From positions 1 through 20,925 of the IMG/VR virus record IMGVR_UViG_3300044980_000105: 20,925 nucleotides of DNA, one strand, 5' to 3'. The notes beneath the pieces were generated by a model. That model made no database searches. It worked only from the letters and a program-made list of their open reading frames with translations, and was not told where the DNA came from. This document shows positions 1-5,012 of the stretch, one piece after another. This DNA is from a virus. Position 1 is the first letter of the stretch, and every line of letters begins with the position of its first letter. Both the position numbers and the translations under genes were made by a program.

Positions 1-26
1 CCGCCGGCGCCCCCCCCCCTATGCAG

Positions 27-59
27 GAGCCGGCTCGGTCACACCGCGTCGCCACGCGG
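27..59. other. Inverted repeats just beyond the leftward operon
   Basis: Two palindromic elements follow the stop codon of the leftmost leftward gene. One is a perfect stem CCGCGT / ACGCGG with a four-base loop at 44-59. The other is the ten-base palindrome GAGCCGGCTC at 27-36. They sit where a terminator would be expected for leftward transcription, but no T-run follows on the minus strand, so an intrinsic terminator is not proven. A run of ten C lies at 10-19, close to the window edge, and may be unreliable sequence. Confidence 0.3.
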
Positions 60-60
60 A

Positions 61-483
61 TCAAAATGGGACCTGGTCATTCATATCATCAGCTTGATCA
101 AATTCAGCAGGCGGGGGATCGACGGCCTTCGGCTTGGCAGCCGCCGGCACAGTAGCCTTCGAAATTTTGACCCGGATTGCTTCCACCATGTCAGAACCGA
201 ACTGGACCATGGCCGGATAGAGCACGATGATTTTGTTCTCCCAGCCATCGCTGTCGTCGCCGTATGCGGCTGAGATCACCTTGGCGTTGGTGACGTTCAG
301 CACCATGCTGTCGGCCGGCATTTCGCGGTCGAACTTCTTGAAATAGAGGATCGGCTTTTTGGCGGCATCTTTGCCGCTGCCGACGAGCTCGAGGTCGACA
401 CGCTCGATCATGGCCCGGACTTCACGATCTTCCAGATGCGAAGCCTTGAGATATTTGGACGGAAATGCGTCAAGCACTTTCAT
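61..483 (-). CDS. Small phage protein with SSB-like acidic C-terminal tip
   Basis: The product has 140 residues. It opens with FPSKYLKA and contains the pattern LVLN-x-TNA, then YGDD and a segment around WENKIIVLYP. I recall this pattern from a widespread small phage protein family of unknown function; that is memory, not a search. The last 15 residues are acidic and end DMNDQVPF, much like the C-terminal tip of bacterial single-stranded DNA-binding proteins, which end DDDIPF and recruit repair and replication partners. A proline/alanine/lysine-rich linker at about 112-125 precedes the tip, as in SSB. The ATG at 483 is preceded by GGAG, and the gene overlaps the upstream one by ATGA. It is the last gene of a leftward operon. 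A role on DNA during early infection is inference; no OB-fold was demonstrated. Confidence 0.75.
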   Translation of the reverse strand: MKVLDAFPSKYLKASHLEDREVRAMIERVDLELVGSGKDAAKKPILYFKKFDREMPADSMVLNVTNAKVISAAYGDDSDGWENKIIVLYPAMVQFGSDMVEAIRVKISKATVPAAAKPKAVDPPPAEFDQADDMNDQVPF

Positions 484-710
484 GTCAGCTCCGTTTGTTT
501 GGTCAGTTCGTTTCGTTGCGCATCGATCGCGTCGGCCAATACTCGCAACGCGCGGCTATCGGCGTGCATCTGCAGCATCGGCAGCGTGCCGATCTCAAAA
601 CCGAATTGCTTGAGTTCGGCCAGTTTCCACAAATAATGCTTTGCATCCGCCTCGAACATGTTGGTGCGCGAGTGCAGATCGGCGCAGATATGGTGTACGG
701 CGAAGGTCAT
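480..710 (-). CDS. Hypothetical early phage protein
   Basis: The product has 76 residues and I do not recognise it. It looks soluble and mostly helical, with several His and Cys residues in the first third (AVHHICADLH) that could bind a metal, though no canonical zinc-finger spacing is seen. It is translationally coupled on both sides: its start overlaps the stop of the upstream gene and its stop overlaps the start of the SSB-tip protein, each by four bases. That coupling is the main reason to accept it as real. Confidence 0.65.
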   Translation of the reverse strand: MTFAVHHICADLHSRTNMFEADAKHYLWKLAELKQFGFEIGTLPMLQMHADSRALRVLADAIDAQRNELTKQTELT

Positions 711-880
711 CCGTAAATTCCGTTTTCAGAGTGGTCTTTCTGGAATTCCTCGTCCGTGTATTCATGCGAAGGCCAATGCGAGCACACGATTGCGATGGCG
801 TGCAGCCGCGCGGCTTTCAGATCCAAGCCTTCGTCGATCAGCCGGGCGATCGTAGCAGTCATGAATTCATCTCGCGTCAC
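707..880 (-). CDS. Hypothetical early phage protein (GTG start)
   Basis: The product has 57 residues with no recognised domain; it has a helical first half and an acidic, Tyr/Glu-rich C-terminal end. I chose the GTG at 880 because it is preceded by AGAGG at five bases and forms a GTGA overlap with the stop of the membrane microprotein, the same coupling used across this operon. An in-frame ATG at 913 would give 68 residues but has no ribosome binding site and would lie deep inside the microprotein gene. The gene belongs to the leftward early operon. Confidence 0.6.
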   Translation of the reverse strand: MTRDEFMTATIARLIDEGLDLKAARLHAIAIVCSHWPSHEYTDEEFQKDHSENGIYG

Positions 881-969
881 GGCAGCCTCTTTTGCTGTTG
901 CCGCAGGCACCATGCGGTGTAGAGCAGCAGTGTGATGAAGATCAGTGCCAGCATGATATTACCGTTCAT
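877..969 (-). CDS. 30-residue single-pass membrane microprotein
   Basis: The reading frame encodes 30 residues: a short polar N-terminus (MNGN), about 17 hydrophobic residues (IMLALIFITLLLYTAWC), and a basic C-terminus (RQQQKRLP). This is the pattern of a single transmembrane helix with the positive end in the cytoplasm. AGGA lies about eight bases before the ATG. The gene overlaps the 3' end of the HNH-like gene by 11 bases and the next gene by GTGA, so it fills an otherwise empty gap in the operon. The function is unknown; small membrane proteins in phages act in lysis, superinfection exclusion or host takeover. It is below the size limit of most gene callers. Confidence 0.55.
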   Translation of the reverse strand: MNGNIMLALIFITLLLYTAWCLRQQQKRLP

Positions 970-1276
970 TGATAATCCTAGCTAGAAAGTTTGCGCGCTC
1001 CTTTGCGTGACGCAGACGATGGTGTTTTTTGCACAGCCACATAATATGTAAAGGTCGCGAGTAATTTTCATGGTGTGCGTCGATGTGGCGGTTTGTTCCG
1101 CAAACTTGACATCTATAATCACGCCACGTTCTTAGTCCCTCACGCTGCGCCCAACCCTTCATTTTCTGTACAAGAAAATGGGCCACTGCACGCTCTTTAG
1201 CGCGTTTCTTTTTACAAAAACCGCACCGCCAATTGCGCCCTTTGATCTTTCCACCGCAGTCCATGCAAATGCTCAT
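959..1276 (-). CDS. HNH-like zinc protein
   Basis: The product has 105 residues and two metal-binding parts. The N-terminus holds CxxC pairs (CMDCGG at 4-9, CGFCKKK at 18-24). The second half has CQVCGTNRHIDAHHENY, then PLHIMWLCKKHHRLRH. The pattern CxxC-x-DAHHxxY-x-PL-x-WLC-x2-HH is that of small phage HNH-family proteins, usually annotated as HNH endonucleases, in which the HH and downstream Cys/His residues bind the metal. It is short for an active HNH nuclease, and binding without cleavage is possible. It is the first gene of the leftward operon and starts at an ATG without a clear ribosome binding site, 19 bases from the operator-like dyad. Confidence 0.75.
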   Translation of the reverse strand: MSICMDCGGKIKGRNWRCGFCKKKRAKERAVAHFLVQKMKGWAQREGLRTWRDYRCQVCGTNRHIDAHHENYSRPLHIMWLCKKHHRLRHAKERANFLARIINER

Positions 1277-1294
1277 AAATGGAGTGTGCCATAC

Positions 1295-1320
1295 CTTGAC
1301 AGGTCATGTCAAGCCTTGAC
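1295..1320. promoter_or_regulatory. Operator-like alternating half-sites between divergent operons
   Basis: Three half-sites in alternating orientation lie in the gap between the divergent operons. CTTGACA at 1295-1301 and TGTCAAG at 1307-1313 form a perfect 7-5-7 dyad. TGTCAAG then forms a second dyad with CTTGAC at 1315-1320, one base away. The spacing suits dimers of a small HTH repressor such as the product of the gene starting at 1350. The half-site also matches the sigma-70 -35 consensus, so repressor and RNA polymerase would compete. The binding partner is inferred. Confidence 0.6.
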
Positions 1321-1344
1321 GTGGCCCCAAAATTAAATTATGGG
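1316..1344 (+). promoter_or_regulatory. Candidate promoter of the rightward early operon
   Basis: TTGACG at 1316-1321 is followed after 17 bases by TATGGG at 1339-1344, a fair -35 and a weak -10. Initiation here would fall almost on the ATG at 1350, giving a leaderless message, which agrees with the poor ribosome binding site of that gene. The -35 overlaps the third half-site of the operator, so autoregulation would be expected. No convincing leftward promoter could be picked out in the same gap. Confidence 0.35.
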
Positions 1345-1349
1345 GAACT

Positions 1350-1553
1350 ATGGTCACAGCAAAACAAATTCGCATCACCCGCGAGCGCCTGGGCGAAAGC
1401 CACGGCAAATTCGCAAAACGGTTTGGCGTTGCCCGCACCACAATCCTCAATTGGGAAAAGTCAGGGCCGCCTCGGACAAGTTATGCACAGCATTTCATTA
1501 CTGAGAAACTGGCTACCATGGGATTTGAGTATGCCAAACGGAGCCGCCGATGA
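1350..1553 (+). CDS. Small HTH regulator, Cro/XRE-like
   Basis: The product has 67 residues and is almost entirely one helix-turn-helix domain. Residues 5-38 read as IRITRERLG, then GKFAKRFGVARTTILNWEKSG, matching the XRE/Cro pattern with recognition helix ARTTILNWE. The C-terminus is basic (AKRSRR). No oligomerisation or peptidase domain is present, so it resembles Cro more than CI. It is the first rightward gene opposite the leftward operon and directly downstream of the TTGAC dyads. Its stop overlaps the gcrA start by ATGA. Probable role: repressor of one or both divergent promoters, including its own. Confidence 0.8.
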   Translation: MVTAKQIRITRERLGESHGKFAKRFGVARTTILNWEKSGPPRTSYAQHFITEKLATMGFEYAKRSRR

Positions 1554-2053
1554 CCCGCGGCGACCACACCGGCAACGGCAAGGACTGGCCGCTCGAGCGC
1601 ATCGAGGAATTGCAGGCATTGGCGGCCGAGGGGCTGTCCGCCCGCGACATGGCCGACAAGATGCACATGAGCCGGAATGCAATCCTGGGTATGTGCTACC
1701 GGCGCGACATCAAGATCAAGCGCCAATTCAAGGCGAAAAACAGATTAAAGCGGCCCAATGGCGGCCACAGAGTACGTTTGTACGAAGGTTGGAAGCCGCC
1801 CAGGCAAACGCCGAGCCGCGGTCTGGGAATGGCCGTCCGTGAGGCCGCTGTCCACCTGCCGCCCGGCATGACCGACTTACCAGCGACAGCGCCAGAGGGC
1901 TTGGGCGTTACTTTCTTCGATCTTGCCCCGGAACATTGCCGGTACGTCTGCTCTGGCGAGGGTCTTGGTATTGTATACTGCGGTGCAACATCGGAACCGG
2001 ACTGCTCGTGGTGCGCGCGGCACCGGCGCGTGGTCTACCGGCCGAGGGGATAA
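1550..2053 (+). CDS. gcrA: GcrA-family transcriptional regulator
   Basis: The product has 167 residues with the two-part GcrA architecture. The N-terminal HTH spans about 12-52 (LERIEELQALAAEGLSARDMA, then SRNAILGMCYR), matching the family signature GLS-x2-IA and RNAVIGK-x-HR. A basic linker follows. The C-terminal part from about 119 has FFDL, CRYVC, VYCGA and CSWCARH followed by VVYRP, corresponding to the family's Cys/His block. GcrA in Caulobacter binds RNA polymerase sigma-70 and activates promoters with N6-methyladenine in GANTC, coupling transcription to CcrM methylation and the cell cycle. A phage copy could redirect host sigma-70 or read host methylation state. It is coupled by ATGA to the HTH gene. 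Recognition of the family is firm; its effect here is inference. Confidence 0.85.
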   Translation: MTRGDHTGNGKDWPLERIEELQALAAEGLSARDMADKMHMSRNAILGMCYRRDIKIKRQFKAKNRLKRPNGGHRVRLYEGWKPPRQTPSRGLGMAVREAAVHLPPGMTDLPATAPEGLGVTFFDLAPEHCRYVCSGEGLGIVYCGATSEPDCSWCARHRRVVYRPRG

Positions 2054-2058
2054 ACAGA

Positions 2059-2439
2059 ATGATCGGCACCAGACTCCCCGACGATTGGGCCCCATCCGAA
2101 GCTGACACAATCTACGGTATCGGCCTCGGGTTCACCACGACACAAGTTATTGATATTGCAGAGGATTTACGGCTTTGGGCCGGGGCCAATGCGAACCGGC
2201 AAATCGCCCGAAAACTAAACTGGTCGATGGCGTTCAAGTCCTGGATGAGACGCGAAGCAGCAAAAAGAGGAACCCGCTATGGCACAGCAAATCCAATCGG
2301 CGCAGCCTTCGACAAGATCGCAGATTATTCAACAGGCGGCCACAGCCAAGTCGATTCTGGAAACCCCGACCTCGGCGAAGCAAGCGGCGGAAGCGGGCAA
2401 GAGACTTTTGGGTTCATTTCCCCACGCAAAGCCGGCTGA
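2059..2439 (+). CDS. DnaT-like C-terminal domain, probable phage replication protein
   Basis: The product has 126 residues. Residues 5-70 read as LPDDWAPSEAD, a helix with GLGFTTTQV, AEDLRLWAGANANRQIARKLNW, and AFKSWMRREAAKR. This W-P-S...W...W...F-x2-WMRR pattern matches the C-terminal DnaT-like domain found on phage and alphaproteobacterial replication initiator proteins, which binds ssDNA in DnaT. Here the domain stands alone without the usual N-terminal HTH. The ATG at 2059 has GAGGGG upstream and lies five bases after the gcrA stop. The last third overlaps the next gene for 161 bases in another frame. Function is moderately supported; the helicase or loader partner is not evident. Confidence 0.65.
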   Translation: MIGTRLPDDWAPSEADTIYGIGLGFTTTQVIDIAEDLRLWAGANANRQIARKLNWSMAFKSWMRREAAKRGTRYGTANPIGAAFDKIADYSTGGHSQVDSGNPDLGEASGGSGQETFGFISPRKAG

Positions 2440-2728
2440 TCCTGAGGGCTATGCGCTGTCGATCGCCATGGTTTTGCAGCAATATCCGCTCGGGGTCGTG
2501 CAGAATTGCTGCGATCCGCGCACTGGATTAGCTCGCGAGCGAGAGTTTCCGCCGACAGTGGCCAGTATCGTCGACTGGTGCGAATTGCGCGTCAAGCGCC
2601 ACCAGGGCGCGGTGATCCACGCCCGTCAGATCGAGGCCGAGAAGGAATTTACCGAGCACCACCGCAAAACCATGCTGGGGCGGCTGGCCGAGCTGTGGAA
2701 GGGGCTGCTCAAGCCGGTGGCGCCATGA
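2279..2728 (+). CDS. Conserved phage replication-region protein
   Basis: The product has 149 residues. After a low-complexity Q/A-rich start (1-45), the core reads LLGSFPHAKPADPEGY, VLQQYPLGVVQNCCDPRTG and FPPTVASIVDWCE, followed by a charged helix. I recall similar sequences beside replication genes in rhizobial and other alphaproteobacterial phages; the function is unknown. AGAGGA lies six bases before the ATG, a strong signal that makes the start credible even though it is 161 bases inside the preceding gene. It ends with an ATGA overlap to the next gene. Confidence 0.7.
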   Translation: MAQQIQSAQPSTRSQIIQQAATAKSILETPTSAKQAAEAGKRLLGSFPHAKPADPEGYALSIAMVLQQYPLGVVQNCCDPRTGLAREREFPPTVASIVDWCELRVKRHQGAVIHARQIEAEKEFTEHHRKTMLGRLAELWKGLLKPVAP

Positions 2729-2901
2729 GTTTTCCGCAAGCACCGGTCGACAGCGAGCAAAGATATTTGGCGGCCTGTTTCCAATATCTGCGGTTTGTAT
2801 TCAACGGGGCGCCGCGGGATTACATTCGCGATGCCGCCCGAGAGATCTACCGCTGGTCGCCTTATCCGTGGCCGCCCAAGAACAAAGATACGGTCCACTG
2901 A
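2725..2901 (+). CDS. Small hypothetical phage protein
   Basis: The product has 58 residues. It is aromatic-rich (RYLAACFQYLRFVF, YRWSPYPWPPK), with no recognised domain, signal or membrane segment. It is coupled at both ends: ATGA with the gene before it and a one-base TGATG overlap with the gene after it. Position and coupling support expression; nothing supports a function. Confidence 0.6.
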   Translation: MSFPQAPVDSEQRYLAACFQYLRFVFNGAPRDYIRDAAREIYRWSPYPWPPKNKDTVH

Positions 2902-3365
2902 TGACGCCAATCCCCACCTACGCCGCGCTGCTGGCGTTCATGCGGGCGCAGCTCGACCGGCTGCAGATGTCGACGGAGGTCTACGACCATCATGCCGGGT
3001 GGGCTGACGGCTCGGCGGCAACCGTATTGAACGGCCACAAGCATTTTTCCGGGCCGTCGCTGTTCCTGGCATTGAACGCGCTGGGCTGCACGCTCCTGGT
3101 GGTAGAGGATCCGGGATTGGTGGCACGGATCAAGAAATCATCGAAGTACAAGCTTCGGGCTGACAATGTTGTCATGGGGATGCGTCAAAGCCCGGTAGTA
3201 CGTAGACGTATACGTAAGTTCACGATGCTGCTGGACGACACCCGGGTAAACGGCCGCAATGGCGGTCTGGCGCGTGCGAAGTTAGGGCCTAAAAAGCTGT
3301 CTAAAATCAACCGCAAGGCCGCTTTGACCCGCTGGCGGCAGGCCAGGAAGGTGATGGTCACATGA
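2901..3365 (+). CDS. HTH-like regulator with basic C-terminal motif
   Basis: The product has 154 residues. Residues 9-62 resemble an alphaproteobacterial family of small HTH-like proteins: FMRAQLDRLQMSTEVYDHHAG, GSAATVLNG and LFLALNALGCTLLVVEDP. After a charged middle, residues 120-154 form a basic motif with GRNGGLARAKLGPKKLSK and then RKAALTRWRQARK, the RKAA-x-ARW pattern common at the ends of DNA-binding phage proteins. The ATG at 2901 shares its first base with the previous stop. The last 27 residues resemble most of the 37-residue product at 3816. DNA binding is likely; the target is unknown. Confidence 0.6.
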   Translation: MTPIPTYAALLAFMRAQLDRLQMSTEVYDHHAGWADGSAATVLNGHKHFSGPSLFLALNALGCTLLVVEDPGLVARIKKSSKYKLRADNVVMGMRQSPVVRRRIRKFTMLLDDTRVNGRNGGLARAKLGPKKLSKINRKAALTRWRQARKVMVT

Positions 3366-3535
3366 GCTTAAAGTTTTTGCCGGTGGAGCTAAGAGATAGC
3401 CACGTCGCCCTGAGAATGGAAGGCAGTATGAAAAAGCGTATTGAAACTCTTGCGCGGCAAGAGAAAAGAACAACAAGCGACGTTATGCGGCTTCTTTTGG
3501 AAGAAGCGTTGAAGGCGAGGAAGGCAAAATGTTGA
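3362..3535 (+). CDS. Ribbon-helix-helix protein, Arc/CopG-like
   Basis: The product has 57 residues and fits the ribbon-helix-helix fold. A strand at about 14-19 (HVALRM) is followed by helix A (MKKRIETLARQEK), a turn with TTSD, and helix B (VMRLLLEEALKARK). RHH proteins dimerise through the strand and insert it into the major groove. This is the size of phage Arc. The start ATG overlaps the previous stop (ATGA), and the stop lies seven bases inside the next gene. A transcriptional regulator is the best call; an antitoxin is possible, but the next gene does not look like a known toxin. Confidence 0.7.
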   Translation: MSLKFLPVELRDSHVALRMEGSMKKRIETLARQEKRTTSDVMRLLLEEALKARKAKC

Positions 3536-3819
3536 CACGTCGCTCGCTATTCGGTGCAATTTTCTTGCCTGTTTCTCCTGCGCAGGCAACCAAATCCCGT
3601 ATTGATTTTCCTGCGGAAACTTGGAAGCGCTGGTACTATCAATATCATGCCTTGTGGCAGGAACTTGTGTGGAAAACGAGAGGATTGCCAGACCCAAAAA
3701 GGGTGGATTTACGGATTTTATATCAGCGTGCAAAGCAAGAAGGCTACGAATCCGCCAGAGCGTGGTTGCAGTATCTTGAAAGTTGCCGCAAAAACCCCAA
3801 TGCGGCGGACAAGATATGA
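3529..3819 (+). CDS. Hypothetical protein with candidate Tat signal peptide
   Basis: The product has 96 residues. The N-terminus has a twin-arginine pattern: TRRSLFG, a mildly hydrophobic stretch (AIFLPVS) and an AxA-type cleavage site (PAQA before TKS) at about residue 20. The remaining 75 residues are Trp/Tyr-rich and look helical (WYYQYHALWQELVW, ARAWLQYLESCRK). I do not recognise the mature domain. GAGGAAGG lies just before the ATG. If the signal works, the protein would be exported folded by the host Tat system, rare for a phage early gene. A cytoplasmic protein with a chance RR motif cannot be excluded. Confidence 0.6.
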   Translation: MLTRRSLFGAIFLPVSPAQATKSRIDFPAETWKRWYYQYHALWQELVWKTRGLPDPKRVDLRILYQRAKQEGYESARAWLQYLESCRKNPNAADKI

Positions 3820-3929
3820 TCCCGCTCACCCCGCGGGCCGCAAAGCTGACGCCGAAGCAACTGAGCCGCGCTGCCAAACGCGCCAATTTTGTGCGGTGGC
3901 GCGAGGCCAGAAAGGCGGTGGTGACATGA
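3816..3929 (+). CDS. 37-residue basic protein, duplicate of a regulator tail
   Basis: The frame encodes 37 residues, strongly basic (AKLTPKQLSRAAKRA, RWREARKAVVT). It aligns without gaps to the last 27 residues of the product of the 2901 gene, including the terminal V-x-VT. The final 34 bases, through the stop codon and ATGA junction, match 27 of 34 bases in the other copy (3896-3929 against 3332-3365). It is coupled by ATGA at both ends. It may be a free-standing copy of a nucleic-acid-binding tail, or the remnant of a duplicated larger gene. Confidence 0.5.
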   Translation: MIPLTPRAAKLTPKQLSRAAKRANFVRWREARKAVVT

Positions 3930-4363
3930 ACCGCCCCACACCAAAACAATGGCTGCAATGGGATGGATTTGAACGCACTTGCAGTCCGCCAGCAATGTAC
4001 GGAACGATTATTGGGCATTACATCGGACGTTTTAAGAATGGTAAGCCGCGCTATGGACCGTGGATTTTTCCAAGCACACAACTTCTAACGTGCCAACAGT
4101 GTGGCACGATCGGCGGCCCAAAACTTGTGCGGGCCAGATTCTATTATGCGAGTTCAAATCCGTCAGGACGAGGAAAGACGGTTTGGTGGCCGACAGCACC
4201 TCGTTTGGATGCCTGCAATAGGTGTCATCGAAAAAATCAAAGGGATTTTCTTAGGTTTTTAGAGTGCAAACGAACCTTCTACCAACTCAACAAGCTAAAG
4301 GAGCTAATAAATGTCAAACGTAAAGATCAAGAAAACCGGAGACCTGCGGAAGTTTCTGGTTGA
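3926..4363 (+). CDS. Zinc-ribbon-like hypothetical protein
   Basis: The product has 145 residues. Two CxxC pairs, CQQC at about 55-58 and CNRC at about 96-99, sit some 40 residues apart, the spacing of a zinc ribbon with an insertion, and aromatic and basic residues lie between them. The C-terminus is lysine/arginine-rich. The ATG at 3926 overlaps the previous stop by ATGA, and the 3' end overlaps the next gene by 53 bases in another frame. Nucleic-acid binding is plausible; no catalytic motif is seen. This stretch is lower in GC than the later modules, consistent with separate origin. Confidence 0.6.
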   Translation: MNRPTPKQWLQWDGFERTCSPPAMYGTIIGHYIGRFKNGKPRYGPWIFPSTQLLTCQQCGTIGGPKLVRARFYYASSNPSGRGKTVWWPTAPRLDACNRCHRKNQRDFLRFLECKRTFYQLNKLKELINVKRKDQENRRPAEVSG

Positions 4364-4538
4364 GGCGATGGAAAAACTGGAATCCGGAAACATTTCCGTC
4401 GATATCGGCAGCGGATTAGCCAAGCTAGGCCGTGAAGTAAATAACAGCTTCTATGCCGAGATTGAAGCTATGCGCATCAAAAAAGAGCTTGGTCAGACCG
4501 CCGAGAAAATGGGCCAGTTGCCGGTGTCTTATGACTAG
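4311..4538 (+). CDS. Small conserved phage protein
   Basis: The product has 75 residues, starting MSNVKIKKTGDLRKFLVEAMEKLESGNIS and ending in a short acidic and hydrophobic tail. It looks mostly helical. I recall similar short proteins (a TGDLR start, a G-x-I segment, then helices with EIEAMR) from many phages, where the function is not known. It has the strongest ribosome binding site of the region, AAGGAG eight bases before the ATG, suggesting high expression. It overlaps the genes on both sides. Confidence 0.7.
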   Translation: MSNVKIKKTGDLRKFLVEAMEKLESGNISVDIGSGLAKLGREVNNSFYAEIEAMRIKKELGQTAEKMGQLPVSYD

Positions 4539-4707
4539 AAGTCGGGCTTCTAAGCGAAGAAATTCGCGTCTCAGGCATTATCAGGAGAGGGCCTCCCCGC
4601 ACTTAAAAGAAATTAGAAAGGCGGAACTGAGACTACGGATGCGCCGCCTCAGAATAGCGCGGGATATCGCAAAACAGCTAGCGTTGCAGGAGGCCGCAAA
4701 ATGCTGA
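4531..4707 (+). CDS. Small arginine-rich helical protein
   Basis: The product has 58 residues, of which about a third are Arg or Lys. From about residue 25 it forms a continuous charged helix or short coiled coil (EIRKAELRLRMRRLRIARDIA). The basic N-terminus (MTRSRASKRRN) could contact nucleic acid. It overlaps the previous gene by eight bases and the next by seven. No family was recognised. Confidence 0.5.
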   Translation: MTRSRASKRRNSRLRHYQERASPHLKEIRKAELRLRMRRLRIARDIAKQLALQEAAKC

Positions 4708-5012
4708 AAAAAGGCCATAGAATAACAGAGCCGCGTAGACTGGTTGAGCAGATGGTCGAGCAGGAAGAATTCGTCGAATGGCTGCGCGAGGCTACCCACA
4801 ATCCGCGATTATATCTGGAACTCATGGCTCCCGATATCCTGGCAAAATGGGCGACCTATTACGATGTCGGAATGACAGCATACCAAGCACGGGAGGGAAT
4901 GCAGCAATGGCTGAACGGCCCGCAACTGCTCGTATCAAGAATTTCGAGCAAAACCGAACAGAATTCGCTGACGCGCCCGCGGAAGAAGTCTGGCGGCCGG
5001 AACCGCACATGA
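4701..5012 (+). CDS. Hypothetical early phage protein
   Basis: The product has 103 residues. The first 70 residues are helical and acidic, with EEFVEWLREATHNP and a YLELMAPDILAKW segment. The tail is basic (TRPRKKSGGRNRT). GGAGG lies nine bases before the ATG. The stop makes an ATGA overlap with the WbuC-like gene, placing the sugar cassette in the same transcript. The function is unknown; the architecture (helical domain plus basic tail) gives no firm clue. Confidence 0.6.
   Translation: MLKKGHRITEPRRLVEQMVEQEEFVEWLREATHNPRLYLELMAPDILAKWATYYDVGMTAYQAREGMQQWLNGPQLLVSRISSKTEQNSLTRPRKKSGGRNRT

Noticed and set aside
44-59. Hairpin as a rho-independent terminator of the leftward operon
   Set aside because: The stem is perfect, but no T-run follows on the minus strand, so it is kept only as an inverted repeat.
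3362-3819. RHH gene plus next gene as a toxin-antitoxin pair
   Set aside because: The second product has a candidate export signal and no RelE, MazF or other toxin pattern, so the pairing is not supported.
3389-4081. Leftward frame of 230 codons opposite the RHH, Tat and zinc-ribbon genes
   Set aside because: It runs antisense to three coupled genes with good ribosome sites and shows no domain.
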